Shown piece after piece: positions 26,726-37,224 of a stretch of DNA of 64,000 bases; position 1 is the first letter of the stretch; every line of letters starts with the position of its first letter. The stretch is from Henckelia pumila. Its lineage: Eukaryota; Streptophyta; Magnoliopsida; Lamiales; Gesneriaceae. The notes under the pieces were generated by a model. It saw only the letters and a list, made by a program, of their open reading frames with translations. It did no database searches and had not been told where the DNA came from. Made by a program: the position numbers and the translations under genes. The DNA lies in contig NC_133122.1 in assembly GCF_033568475.1 (NCBI RefSeq), positions 180,997,449 through 181,061,448 of the forward strand, written 5' to 3'.

Positions 26726-29700
26726 TTACTCCATCATGTTGAGCATACTCAATGCATGCTCAAATTTGCTCACTGCTACTACTTTTGTTAATATATCAGC
26801 AGGATTGATTATAGTATCTATCTTCTGGACTTTAACCAAACCCTTAGAAATAATGTCTCTTACAAAATGCAATCTCACATCTATGTGTTTTGTCCTTTCA
26901 TGAAAAACTGAATTCTTGGACAAGTGTATTGCACTTTGTGAGTCACAGAAAATGGTGACACATTTCTGTTCCAAACCCATTTCAGTGACAAAGCCAGTAA
27001 TCCACAAGCCTTCTTTTACTGCTTCAGTTAGGCTAATATACTCTGCTTCAGTGGTGGATAACGCAACCACACTTTGCAAGTTAGATTTCCAGCTTACAAC
27101 ATTACCTCCAAGAGTAAACACATAACCAGAAATTGACCTCCTTCTGTCTAGATCAGCTGCATAATCTGAGTCACAATACCCCATGACTTCACACGTGTTT
27201 GAGATTGATTTTGAGTATTTTAGCTTTAAATTCTTCGTCCCTTTTATGTATCTCAGCAGCCACTGTACAGCTTTCCAATGTTCCCTACTTGGTTTACTCA
27301 TGAATCTGCTTACAAGACCCAAGGCATATGTAATATCTGGTCGAGTAGAAACCATCATATACATTATACTACCAACTGCATTAGAGTACGGAATATTCTT
27401 CATATGAATAGCTTCTAATTCTTCTTGATCTCCTGAAACTGCCTTCAATTTAAAATGAGCACCAATAGGTGTGCTCACTTCCTTTGCCACTGCCATATTG
27501 AATAGATTCAAAACTTTGTCTATGTACTTCTCTTGTGACAGAGTCAAAGTTCTATGCTTTCTATCTCTTCTTATTTCAACTCCTAAGATCTGTTTAGCAG
27601 CACCAAGATCTTTCATTTCAAACTCAGTGTTAAGTTGATACTTTAACTTCTGAATTTCCTTTAGATCTTTACATGCTATAAGCATGTCATCTACATAGAT
27701 CAATAGGTATATGAAACACTGATCATATAGCTTCCTGTAGTACACACAACTATCAAATTTTGATCTAACATATTTTTGCTGTAGCATGAAATCATCAAAA
27801 CGTTTATACCACTGCCTGGGTGACTGCTTCAAGCCATAAAGAGATTTTTTCAGCAGACACACTTTTCCAGCCTGAGGATCTATCTCAAAACCCTTTGGTT
27901 GAGTCATCAAAATCTCTTCTTCAAGATTTCCGTGTAAGAAAGCTGTTTTTACATCCAATTGTTCAAGTTCTAAGTCTTGAATTGCTGTTATGGCCAATAG
28001 GATTCGAATAGAGGAATGTTTAACTACTGGAGAAAAGACTTCATGGTAGTCAATTCCTTCTATTTGTGAGAATCCCTTAGCCACTAATCTTGCCTTGTAC
28101 CTGGGTTCTTCAACTCCTGGAATTCCAGATTTCTTCTTAAATATCCATTTGCAACCTATCACTCTTTTATCCTTTGGCTTGTTTACTAATATCCAAGTGT
28201 TGTTCTTGATTAGTGATTGGAATTCATCTTTCATAGCTCTCAACCATTTTGCACTGTACTTGCTTCTCATTGCCTCTTCATAGGTTGATGGTTCTTGCTG
28301 ATCCATTAATTCTGCTACATTGAGAGCAAAAGCTGTAAATTCGGATGATGCAAACCTTGATGGTAATCTGATATCCCTTCTGACCCTATCTCTTGTGAGC
28401 ATATAATCCTCCAGATGCTGGTCCTTATCAAGGTCTTCACATTGTTCATCTCTGTTTGCATCTAGCATGTCAGTATCTCGATGGGTTAACTGAGTTCCAG
28501 AATGTTTAATATCAGAGAGATTTTCTGGCAGATTATAATCAGCTCCACCTTCTTCCTTATCCTCATTGCTGCAACTTTGAAGTTGTTCCGTGTCACTCAA
28601 AGTCTGCTCAGCTAGTTTAGAGCTGGCTGAGTCTAGCACATTTATATTAGTTTTGTAAAACTCAGTTTCATTAAAAACCACATCTCTACTGATAACACAT
28701 TTAAGTTCATCTAAAAGCCAGACTTTGTAGCCCTTAATTCCAGTTGGATAACCAAGAAAAATTCCCTTCTTTGCTCTAGGATTTAGTTTACCTTGGTTAG
28801 CATGAATGTATACAACACAGCCAAAGATTCTTAGATGTTTATAATTTGGTTTTGAGCCTGACCACATAAATTCAGGAACCATAAGGTCAATGGCAGAAGA
28901 AGGTGATAGATTAATCAAGTAACAGGCTGTTGAAGCTGCCTCTGCCCAAAATTTTGGTGGCAGTCCACTCTCACTAAGCATACATCTCACCTTATTCATG
29001 ATGGTCCTATTCATGCGTTCTGCAACTCCATTTTGTTGTGGTGTGTATGTACAAGTTTTATGTCTAGTAATGCCATACTTAGAACAAAACTCATCAAACT
29101 GATGGTTGCAAAACTCTAATCCATTATCTGTTCTAAATGTCTTAACTTTATTTCCAGATTGGTTCTCAACTAAGGTTTTCCATTCTACAAACTTACTAAA
29201 CGCTTGATCCTTAGTTTTCAAGAAATAGATCCAAACCTTTCTAGAATAATCATCAATTAAAGAAAGAAAATATTGACATTTTGATAATGATTGAGGTACC
29301 TTAGGAGATCCCCAAAGGTCGGCATGAATGTAGTCCAACGGTGATTTAGTCTTGTGAGTTGCTGTGCTAAATCTTAGCTTATGAGATTTGCCAAGGACGC
29401 AATTCTCACAGAAATCCAGGTTACTGATTTGTTTGGACCCCAGTAGATTTTGTTTGCACAGTTCTTGCAGACCTTTTAGGCTCATATGACCGAGCCTTTG
29501 ATGCCATAGAAGAGTATCATTCTTATCTGATATAGATACATTGATTTCAGAAGATAGGGTAGATCCTAGAAGAATATATAGACCTTGCTTCAGAGTTGCC
29601 TTCATAATAACCAGTGAACCCTTTATCACTTTGAGAGTACCTCCTTGTGCTTTATAGCTCAGTCCCTTTTGATCCAATGTACCTAAAGATATCAAATTCC

Positions 29701-30784
29701 TCTTTAGGTCAGGAATGTATCTTACCTCAGATAAGGCCTTTACAGAACCATCCCATATTTTTAGCTTGATTGATCCAACACCTTGGATTTTACAGGATTC
29801 ATTATTTCCCAGTAACACATAACCAGTGTGTGACTCCTGAAAATCTGAGAACCAGTCTCTTCTTGGGGACATATGATAAGTACATCCCGAGTCTAGAATC
29901 CATTCTTCCTTGGGGTCATTTGTTGAGATGGTTAAAACTTCAGCATCCTCATATCCCTGTAGCACATTTGCAGTGTCAGTGGCTGTGGATGTTTCCTGTC
30001 CTTGATTTATTTTCCTTAGAGGGCAAAATCTTCTTATGTGTCCCTCTTTCTTGCAGGACCAACATGTCCTTTTTGGTCTTGATTTGGATCTTGACCTCGA
30101 TCTCCATCTATTATTCGAGTCTTTCCTCTCAACTGATCTCCCTCTCACATTTAGACCTTCACCAATAGGCTTTTGGAGTCTACCATTTGCTCTCAAATCT
30201 AATTCTTTAGAATATGCTGCCCCTGTCACTTCTTCAAGTGTGAGTGTTTCCCTGCCATATTTCAATGTATCTCTTAGTTGATCATAGGCTTTTGGCAGAG
30301 AATTCAACAAGAAGATTGCTTGATCTTCTTCATCAATCTGTACATCCATGTTCTCAAGATCTGAAAGCAGCTTAGTAAACTCATCAATGTTTTCATCTAT
30401 GGTCTTACTTTCATCCATCTTGTAGCTGTAGAATTTTTGTTTTAGATATATCCGATTGGGCAGTGCCTTTGTCATGTATAGTTGTTCAAGTTTCAGCCAC
30501 ATATCAGCGGCACTTTTCTCTCTTACAACCTTTCTTAGAATTTGATCACTTAAACTAAGAATGATTGTGTTCCTTGCTTTCTTCAGAATTTCTGCCTTGT
30601 TTTCTTTGGTGTCTGGAATCTTGGTTTCACCCAGTATAGCATCATCTAGACCTAGATTGCCAAGGTGAGCCAACATCTTCTCCCTCCACAGATTAAAATC
30701 ATTCTTCCCATCAAATTTCTCCACCTCAAACCTTGATGTTGGCATTGCTAAAGAATGCCCTTGATTCGAAGACATCCTTCTCAA
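26726..30784 (-). CDS. Copia gag-pol polyprotein
   Basis: A single frame of 1352 aa inside the copia element. It makes the particle protein and the enzymes for retrotransposition. Parts in order, in approximate residues: gag (UBN2-type) 1-230; a zinc knuckle CWSCKKEGHIRRFC near 240; protease with DSGCTYHM near 295; a GAG-pre-integrase segment near 420-490; integrase core about 490-650; reverse transcriptase about 850-1090 with YVDDMLIA; RNase H to the end, with an FCDSQSAIHLSKN segment. Length and order are typical of copia polyproteins. It is described only as part of a mobile element and not as a host gene. Confidence 0.93.
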   Translation of the reverse strand: MRRMSSNQGHSLAMPTSRFEVEKFDGKNDFNLWREKMLAHLGNLGLDDAILGETKIPDTKENKAEILKKARNTIILSLSDQILRKVVREKSAADMWLKLEQLYMTKALPNRIYLKQKFYSYKMDESKTIDENIDEFTKLLSDLENMDVQIDEEDQAIFLLNSLPKAYDQLRDTLKYGRETLTLEEVTGAAYSKELDLRANGRLQKPIGEGLNVRGRSVERKDSNNRWRSRSRSKSRPKRTCWSCKKEGHIRRFCPLRKINQGQETSTATDTANVLQGYEDAEVLTISTNDPKEEWILDSGCTYHMSPRRDWFSDFQESHTGYVLLGNNESCKIQGVGSIKLKIWDGSVKALSEVRYIPDLKRNLISLGTLDQKGLSYKAQGGTLKVIKGSLVIMKATLKQGLYILLGSTLSSEINVSISDKNDTLLWHQRLGHMSLKGLQELCKQNLLGSKQISNLDFCENCVLGKSHKLRFSTATHKTKSPLDYIHADLWGSPKVPQSLSKCQYFLSLIDDYSRKVWIYFLKTKDQAFSKFVEWKTLVENQSGNKVKTFRTDNGLEFCNHQFDEFCSKYGITRHKTCTYTPQQNGVAERMNRTIMNKVRCMLSESGLPPKFWAEAASTACYLINLSPSSAIDLMVPEFMWSGSKPNYKHLRIFGCVVYIHANQGKLNPRAKKGIFLGYPTGIKGYKVWLLDELKCVISRDVVFNETEFYKTNINVLDSASSKLAEQTLSDTEQLQSCSNEDKEEGGADYNLPENLSDIKHSGTQLTHRDTDMLDANRDEQCEDLDKDQHLEDYMLTRDRVRRDIRLPSRFASSEFTAFALNVAELMDQQEPSTYEEAMRSKYSAKWLRAMKDEFQSLIKNNTWILVNKPKDKRVIGCKWIFKKKSGIPGVEEPRYKARLVAKGFSQIEGIDYHEVFSPVVKHSSIRILLAITAIQDLELEQLDVKTAFLHGNLEEEILMTQPKGFEIDPQAGKVCLLKKSLYGLKQSPRQWYKRFDDFMLQQKYVRSKFDSCVYYRKLYDQCFIYLLIYVDDMLIACKDLKEIQKLKYQLNTEFEMKDLGAAKQILGVEIRRDRKHRTLTLSQEKYIDKVLNLFNMAVAKEVSTPIGAHFKLKAVSGDQEELEAIHMKNIPYSNAVGSIMYMMVSTRPDITYALGLVSRFMSKPSREHWKAVQWLLRYIKGTKNLKLKYSKSISNTCEVMGYCDSDYAADLDRRRSISGYVFTLGGNVVSWKSNLQSVVALSTTEAEYISLTEAVKEGLWITGFVTEMGLEQKCVTIFCDSQSAIHLSKNSVFHERTKHIDVRLHFVRDIISKGLVKVQKIDTIINPADILTKVVAVSKFEHALSMLNMME

Positions 30785-30899
30785 ACGAATTCACAAAGAA
30801 CAAAGTAAAGATCACCGGGATTCAACTGTAGAGTAGAAGACTGAACCACCCAATCACTTTTACGCCCCAAGATCTTAATCTTGAGGCTCTGATACCACT

Positions 30900-31460
30900 T
30901 GTTATAATTCAAACACCAGAATAAAACCAATACCATAAACAAGTTTCACAGCATCAATCAAGAACAAGAACATGAAAACAGGAAACGCAAAAGGATTTAC
31001 TTGGTTCGGATTATCAACCAATCCTACATCCAAGGTTCTGGGATTCACCCATATGAATTCACTATGAATCAATCAACGTTCAATCGTTACAATCCCCTTT
31101 CAATCACAACACACGAATAATCAGAAAGAACGAAACAAAAACAAAGCTCAACACTACACTAGAATCAATTCTTGATACTCATAGCTCAGCTGATAGCTAA
31201 CTCCAGAAATGATCCTTGAATCAAGGTGAGCGGCTGTTGTTTTTCTTGGGATACGATTGAGAGAGATGATGAAGAAATCTGCCGAGAGTTGCTTCGTGTA
31301 TCGTTGTGTCTGTTTATCTCAAAAAAAACTCTATTAAACCAGCTTAACCGCCAAGCAACTAACTTAATGACCAATTATAACCATTTGGATCAATATTAGT
31401 CTTCAAGATACATCTTATTCGTTGATCACCAACTAATTCAAGTCAACTCTAGTCTTCACA
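30900..31460 (-). repeat. 5' LTR of the copia element
   Basis: 561 bp, the upstream LTR in the sense of transcription, followed inside by the Met-type primer site. Confidence 0.93.
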
Positions 31461-31465
31461 CATAT

Positions 31466-32092
31466 CAAGTTCAATAATTTCCGTAAGTCGTTTGTTGGGG
31501 ATTTCAAGTAAATCTAAAATGATTGTCATTTGAATCCATTTCTCAAATCCTTTCCTCCAAATCAACTCCAACAATCCAAGCTCAACTGAAAAGCCAAGTG
31601 GTATCACATGTACGTATTTTGATTTCATCGTGGTTATGACAAAAGTTGTTGCCTGGAATCTGCTATCCTCTGAAAAATTATCTGTTTCCATTCTCCGTTT
31701 CATTGGGGTTTCTTTTCTGTTTCTGTTTTTAATGGAGGGAGGCCAATAAATTTTATGAATTAGCATTCACGAGCCAGAATCAAGCTTTTGATTCAGGGGA
31801 GTAAACTTTTTGTATAATATTAATGTGAAATTGCCCAAAAAAAGTTAAGATTTGTGGATAATTACTTGAAGACTGTCCTTCTTTATGCTTGAGAAGAGGA
31901 CGACACATTCCGCCTCTTTCGGTTCCTCGCAGAATTTGATATGAATTCTTTTCTCTCGATCATTTTATATCTCAGTATATCAGTGGATGAACTTTCCTGA
32001 TAATTGTTGAGAATTATGCTTGGAACGGTATAATGTTTAAATTCCATTGGCAGGCAATATTTGCAGTTTCATAGGTTTGGCAAAAAATTGAA
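31466..32092. other. Upstream region of the prenyltransferase gene
   Basis: Contains a minus-strand open frame (31449-31766) that I do not recognise; it may be a fragment of an older element or chance. A splice-acceptor-like TTGGCAG at about 32048-32054, just before the start codon region, allows a 5' UTR intron for the prenyltransferase gene. Confidence 0.4.
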
Positions 32093-32959
32093 ATGGAGAA
32101 CGAGAAGGAAAGTCTTGTTGACAGATTGTTTGGCAGTTCTGTAGGCTACATGCGGAGATTTCTTTTTCGTGTGCTTTCTGTGGGTCCAATTCCAAATCAC
32201 CTAGCCTTTATTTTAGATGGCAATCGAAGATATGCCAAGAAGTGGGATCTTGGAAAAGGAATGGGCCATAGAGCTGGCTTTCTGTCTCTCATGTCATTGA
32301 TGAAGTACTGCTACGAATTGGGTGTGAAATACGTGACCATATACGCGTTTAGCATTGACAATTTCAGAAGAAGGCCTGACGAAGTTCAGGGTGTGATGGA
32401 TTTGATGCTCGAGAAAATTGAAGGTTTGCTCAAGGAAGAAAGTATAGTGAACCAATATGGGGTGAGGGTATATTTTATTGGGGACTTGAACCTTTTAAGT
32501 GACACTGTAAGACTTGCTGCTGAAAAGGCCATGAAAGCCACTTCCAATAATGACAAAAGCATTCTCCTTATTTGTGTGGCCTATACTTCAACTGATGAAA
32601 TTGTGCACGCCGCTCAAGAATCTTGCGAACATAAGTGGCATGAGATTCACTCTGTGATGAAACCGAATGATGCTCAAAATGGTGCAGTGGGTGAAGAAGA
32701 GCGTGGGGAAAACTATGATATAAAGCTTGCAGATATCGAAAGAAACATGTACATGGGAGTGGCACCTGATCCTGATATCTTGATCCGTTCCTCAGGCGAG
32801 ACTCGATTGAGCAATTTTCTGCTTTGGCAGACTTCAAACTGCCTTTTGTATTCCCCCAAAGCATTATGGCCGGAGGTTGGCTTGTGGCATTTAGTGTGGG
32901 CTGTACTGAACTTCCAGAGAGTCCATACTGAACTGGAGAAGGGAATGAAGCAACTGTAA
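32093..32959 (+). CDS. cis-Prenyltransferase (dehydrodolichyl diphosphate synthase-like)
   Basis: Adds isopentenyl diphosphate units in cis to an allylic starter such as farnesyl diphosphate, making the dolichol precursor or related polyprenols; it usually acts at the ER. The frame is 288 aa and intronless, as is common for this plant subfamily. Family motifs in order: FILDGNRRYAKKW at 39-51 with the catalytic Asp42, GHRAGF near 58-63, the SIDNFRRRPDEV block at 87-98, and RSSGETRLSNFLLWQ at 232-246, ending with LVWAVLNFQR. No transit peptide is evident. The C-terminal RXG motif of homodimeric bacterial enzymes is not seen; eukaryotic enzymes of this kind often need a Nogo-B/LEW1-type partner. 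The start is supported by a full-length N-terminus and an AAATGGAG context. It appears intact and is the only host gene inside the transposon-rich middle. Confidence 0.93.
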   Translation: MENEKESLVDRLFGSSVGYMRRFLFRVLSVGPIPNHLAFILDGNRRYAKKWDLGKGMGHRAGFLSLMSLMKYCYELGVKYVTIYAFSIDNFRRRPDEVQGVMDLMLEKIEGLLKEESIVNQYGVRVYFIGDLNLLSDTVRLAAEKAMKATSNNDKSILLICVAYTSTDEIVHAAQESCEHKWHEIHSVMKPNDAQNGAVGEEERGENYDIKLADIERNMYMGVAPDPDILIRSSGETRLSNFLLWQTSNCLLYSPKALWPEVGLWHLVWAVLNFQRVHTELEKGMKQL

Positions 32960-33468
32960 TATTTCTCTGCACCTCAGTGCTCTTGTTGGAGAAACTGGCA
33001 TATGATATACATGATGTACTTGATGCATAATTATCCTCATTGACTCTGCTGTATGGAAGAATGCTAAACCTTTCATTGATTGGCTCCAGAATGCTGACTC
33101 AGAAAGTGAGGAGGAATAAAATGTTTGTTTCTTTTATCAGGTAATCGTCATTGTTGGTTTCACTTCTGAACCTTGTCACATTTTGTTTGTCTCTCTGCCC
33201 ATAATTATGTGGACTGTCATGTGTTTTGTGTTTTGTTCCATTTGGACAATCTTTATCCGAATTGTCATTTATATCAGTTGAGTTTTTATCACAGTAGCAC
33301 GTTACAATGGAATTTACTTAAAAGGCACATTATGTAGTAGTAAGCACCACTTTCTTGGGAACAATTCTTCCCTCTTCACAAGACATTTGACCATAGCTTC
33401 GACAATGCTCCTTAGTGTTTAAGGGTGCCTCTGAAGTCATCTCATTTATACAACTATGGCTGAGTGAC
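32960..33468. other. 3' flank of the prenyltransferase gene
   Basis: Presumed 3' UTR and downstream sequence. No other gene is seen. Confidence 0.5.
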
Positions 33469-34454
33469 CAGAGACGGAGCTAGAGTGGGGGCGGTGGGGG
33501 CCGTCACCCTTGCCCCCCCTCAATTTTTCCAAATTTTGTGTGTGTATATATATATATATACTTATATAATTAAGTAAATAAAAAACAATTAAAAATGAGG
33601 TTTTTTTATATTTGTGAGATCAATGTATATTTTTCATTCATCCTGCAAGAACAAACTCTGATACAAAAATTCACATAATATGAATCACATTTAATTGCAA
33701 AAATTTTGAAACAAATGTATTCCACGATTTAACAAATAAAAAATAATTACCTTTAGATAAGTATTTATATTTTTTAATTTGATTTCTTGTACGATCATCA
33801 ATTTTTGAATGTATCAAATTACTAAAATTATAATCACTATTCTAAAAAAATGAAACATAATATATATGTTAGTATGTCATAGATATATTAATAATTTAAC
33901 TATTTCAATTTTAATTTCATAGAGCGTGGAGTTTTAGGTGTTAAATTTGTAATTAAATATGAAATATTAATGTTTTAATATTTATTCGTTGATATTACAC
34001 TTATGCATATTTTGTTCAAAATTTCATAATAAATTTAATCACTATTTATTTTGAAATTATATAAAAAAATCGAGTATTGTAATTTATCTAAATATAATAT
34101 ACATGTAAATAAAAAAATTACATATTATTTTAATTTTTAATCTGCATGTTAAATATTTTCTTTGCAATGATTAAAGTTTTAATTTTAGCATTTAAATATT
34201 GAAAAACTTTGAAATAGTTGTTTTTAACTTTTACATAATTTAATATGAAACCACATGTTTACTTTTTATTTTAAATTTCATTATAATAAATTCAGTTTTT
34301 TTTCAAAATTTTAATAAACTTTTATCAATGATATGAACCAAAAAATTATTTTTTTATATTATTATGTATATATATATATTTAAAATTTTTTAATAATCAA
34401 TAATTAAATGTACTAAGTTGGGCCCTCACATAAAAATCCTAGCTCCGTCTCATG
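33469..34454. mobile_element. Inverted-repeat DNA transposon, hAT-like
   Basis: Left end CAGAGACGGAGCTAG and right end, inverted, CATGAGACGGAGCTAGG. Next to the left end are G-rich and C-rich runs (GTGGGGGCCGTCACCC). The body is AT-rich and non-coding. The ends resemble the CAGAGGCGGATCTAG family at 48415-49499, which has an 8-bp duplication, but I see no clear duplication here. Confidence 0.6.
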
Positions 34455-34619
34455 TAATAACACTGCATAAGACGATTATGGAACGTGGATAAGATGCGAC
34501 TCTGGTTGTATTCTAGGCTACTCATTCTCTTCCTCCGAATTCGCAGCCGGTATTGGGAGCCCCTGGCACGAACAAGGGAGAAAGTAACTTAGCATTATAT
34601 GAAATCTAGAATGAAATCA

Positions 34620-35020
34620 CGAAATAACATTTTATTTTTGTGTATTTTTTTTAAAAATAAATTAATAATTTAATTAATTCATATTTATAATTATCTAATT
34701 AGAACAAATATGTAGAACAAGACTCAAGAGATTAATTTGACAATCTATTTAACAAAATTTATTTAGTAATTGTATCTGAATATTTTGTTAATAATTATCC
34801 GATACATTTTTTATCTTAACAAAACCTTGAAACATTATCCAAAATATTTTAATATTATATGTTTTAAGTTAAATATTTATTTTTATTTATAAATATAAGT
34901 TTCTAAATAGTATATTTAATAAAATAATCACATTTTTTTTATAATTCCGGATTTTCTCTCCCTACCCGACAGGATCCCGAACATATAGTCGGGTCCCGAA
35001 ATGTTTCGGGTACGGGGAAT
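34620..35020. mobile_element. Partial hAT-like element
   Basis: GC-rich dyads such as GTCGGGTCCCGAAA and CCCGACAGGATCCCG at 34965-35020 adjoin an AT-rich stretch. This is the layout of the element at 20082-20785. Only one end is recognised. It abuts the truncated copia copy. Confidence 0.35.
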
Positions 35021-36875
35021 ATAACATAATATTTATAGCCATCACAGGAAATAACCAAAGAAGTCCAGACAACATAAAAAATTAAATCAAGGAAAAATTG
35101 TGAAGTGAGCGAGGAATCATGAAAAGGAAGTTTGTGACTTTTATTGCATAAACACGGGTTACAATGAAAATTACGAACGAAAGAAGAACAGGACAATGAC
35201 TTCGACGCAACTAAATGACGCAACACCCGAGTAGATGGATGACCCAAACGACTATGTCAGATAGGCAGAGACTCGACAAACGCAGAGAGTAGACACCGCT
35301 CTTAAGTGGTCCCTTATGAAGAGTAGCCCCCGTGCGGCGATCCTTCACTTGAAAGTCATGAGAGGAGAAAACAACAATGACATCATTAGTTGTGCACAAT
35401 TGAGAGACAGATAGCAGATTTTTATTAATTGAGGGAACACAGAGAGCATGTGGGAATAAGAGGTCAGAAGAACGGAAGGGGGGTAAGAGACAACCTGTGT
35501 GAGTAATGGGAAGACCAGTTCCATCACCAACAACAATGCCATTGGAGCCAACATACGGAGCATGTAAGGATAAATTTGAAAGATCAGACGTCACATGATG
35601 AGTGGCGCCAGAGTCGAGAATCCAATCGGACGAAGCAAGAGACACATAGGTGTAGGCAGCAGGCAACGAACCAGGGAAGCCAGAGACTTTGCGAGACTGA
35701 CCAGTAGGAGGAGCAGTAGTAGTAGTGGGCACACACTAAAAATCAGGACAACGTCGAGCAGAGTGTCCCTGGTGACTTCAAAGCTGGCAGCGGCCCAAAT
35801 AAGGGCGCGAGGGACGCGAGCCTGGGGCCTAAGGGGACGACAAGTGCTGGGGGCGGGAAGTCCAGGCGTCGCCGTGACGTGAAGGGGTCGGCGAATGACC
35901 GGCGGTAGAAGCAGGCTGGGGCCGACGGTTGTGTGGGGCCGAGCGGTGCACGACATGAACAGTGGCCAGAAAAGCGATCTGAGACGCCGTTCGGGCAAGG
36001 AGATGAGCCTCATGGTTAAGAAGCTTTTCATATAGTTCCTCAAAGGAGATGGCAGAGTCCCGGGCTTGAATGGCATGGGCCAGTTCCTTGTAGTCATCAT
36101 CAAGGTCATGGAGAACCTTGATAGTGAGATCCTCAATGTCAAGAGGAGCGTTCATGAGGGCCAGTTCATCAGCCTTTGATTTGATAAACTGCATGAACTC
36201 AGTGATAGATTGGGAGCATTTCACCGGATTGCGAAGCTGTGTTTTCAGTTGAGTGATGTGATCACGGGATGGTTTTCCATAGGTGTTAGCAAGCGTGGTC
36301 AATGCATCATTGGCAGTGCGTGCAGTGGCAATAAACGGGATCAGAGATGGAGACAACGATCCAATAATGATGTTCAGAATAAGTTGGTCCTGTCGTATCC
36401 AGGCATGATAGGCAGGATTGGCAACCTGAGCATTGGAGACTGTAATGATGCGATCAGGACATGGGTGGGAGCCATCAATGAAACCGAGCATATCATGACC
36501 AGTGAAAAGAGTCGTGAACTGGAGACACCAGGAAAGGTAATTAGAAGAGGTCAGCTTCAAGGGTGCATGAGCGGCAACATTGAAGGAGACTTGAGTGTTT
36601 GGGGCGGCGGCCGGATTGGTGTTTGTAGCCATAGATGTGGCCGTCGGAAAAAAAATGGTAAAGGTGGGGCAGCGGCGGCGACGGCTAGGAGCTAGGGTTA
36701 GTGGCGTAAGCCTTAGGATTTGATACCATGTAGAAGCGTATGAGAAAATATATTCTGATATATTTCACAAATAAATAATACACTGCATATTTTTACAATC
36801 TAAAGAGATAATGATTAAAGGAAACAAATATACAAAGATATGCACAAGATATATTCCAATATTGTGAATGCATGA
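35021..36875 (-). mobile_element. Truncated Ty1/copia copy
   Basis: Fossil copia element on the minus strand. Parts seen: a gag region (about 35829-36632, starting MATNTNPAAAPNTQ), a protease with DSGATHHV, and the GAG-pre-integrase and first part of integrase towards 35021. The remainder of pol is absent. A primer site TGGTATCA lies at 36721-36728, with a probable short 5' LTR from 36729 to about 36875. It is broken, with several breaks in addition to the truncation, and its relative age cannot be given because only one LTR is present. It is a different family from the element at 26095-31460. Confidence 0.8.
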
Positions 36876-37224
36876 ACTTTGGGCACTTGAAAAGGCGAAG
36901 GTTTCATTCTTATGTTCGTGATGCGATGTTGGCCTTCACCCTCTGATGTAAGATTCTGAAAGTCTATATAATTTTGAGCTTATCCTAAAGCTCTTTTAAT
37001 TTGGTTTATAATTAATTATTTTAATCATGTTTTAACTAAGATATCCAATGATACATTGATTTCTTGAAAAAACCTAATCTTGTGCAAAAATTCATCAAAT
37101 GAGAGGTGAGATATCACCAACACTCGTTTAGATAGAGATGTGCTGAAATCTTCAACCATTCTTATTCTCTTATTGGGACTACTCTCTAATAATCTTTGAT
37201 GATCTGCAAGGAACATTGTCGATG
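36876..37224. other. Spacer
   Basis: No gene recognised. A 63-aa minus-strand frame at 37025-37216 matches nothing I know. Confidence 0.4.

Larger units (their letters stand above)
26095..31460 (-). mobile_element. Ty1/copia element, looks whole and young
   Basis: A 5366-bp LTR element on the minus strand. LTRs of 561 bp lie at 26095-26655 and 30900-31460 (TGTTATAATT...CTTCACA). They differ at about 7 positions by eye (about 1.2 percent), suggesting an insertion less than about a million years old at usual plant LTR rates. The target duplication CATAT lies at 26090-26094 and 31461-31465. The primer site TGGTATCAGAGC, the initiator-Met type, sits just inside the 5' LTR near 30887-30898, and a purine tract lies next to the 3' LTR. 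One long frame spans gag to RNase H. The order protease-integrase-RT is that of copia; the gag start suggests the Tork/Tnt1-like group. It looks whole. Confidence 0.95.

Noticed and set aside
26715-30281. Plus-strand open frames across the copia element
   Set aside because: They are shadows of the long minus-strand polyprotein frame.
33461-34462. An 8-bp target duplication for the element at 33469-34454
   Set aside because: The flanks do not match well enough to call, although the terminal inverted repeats are good.
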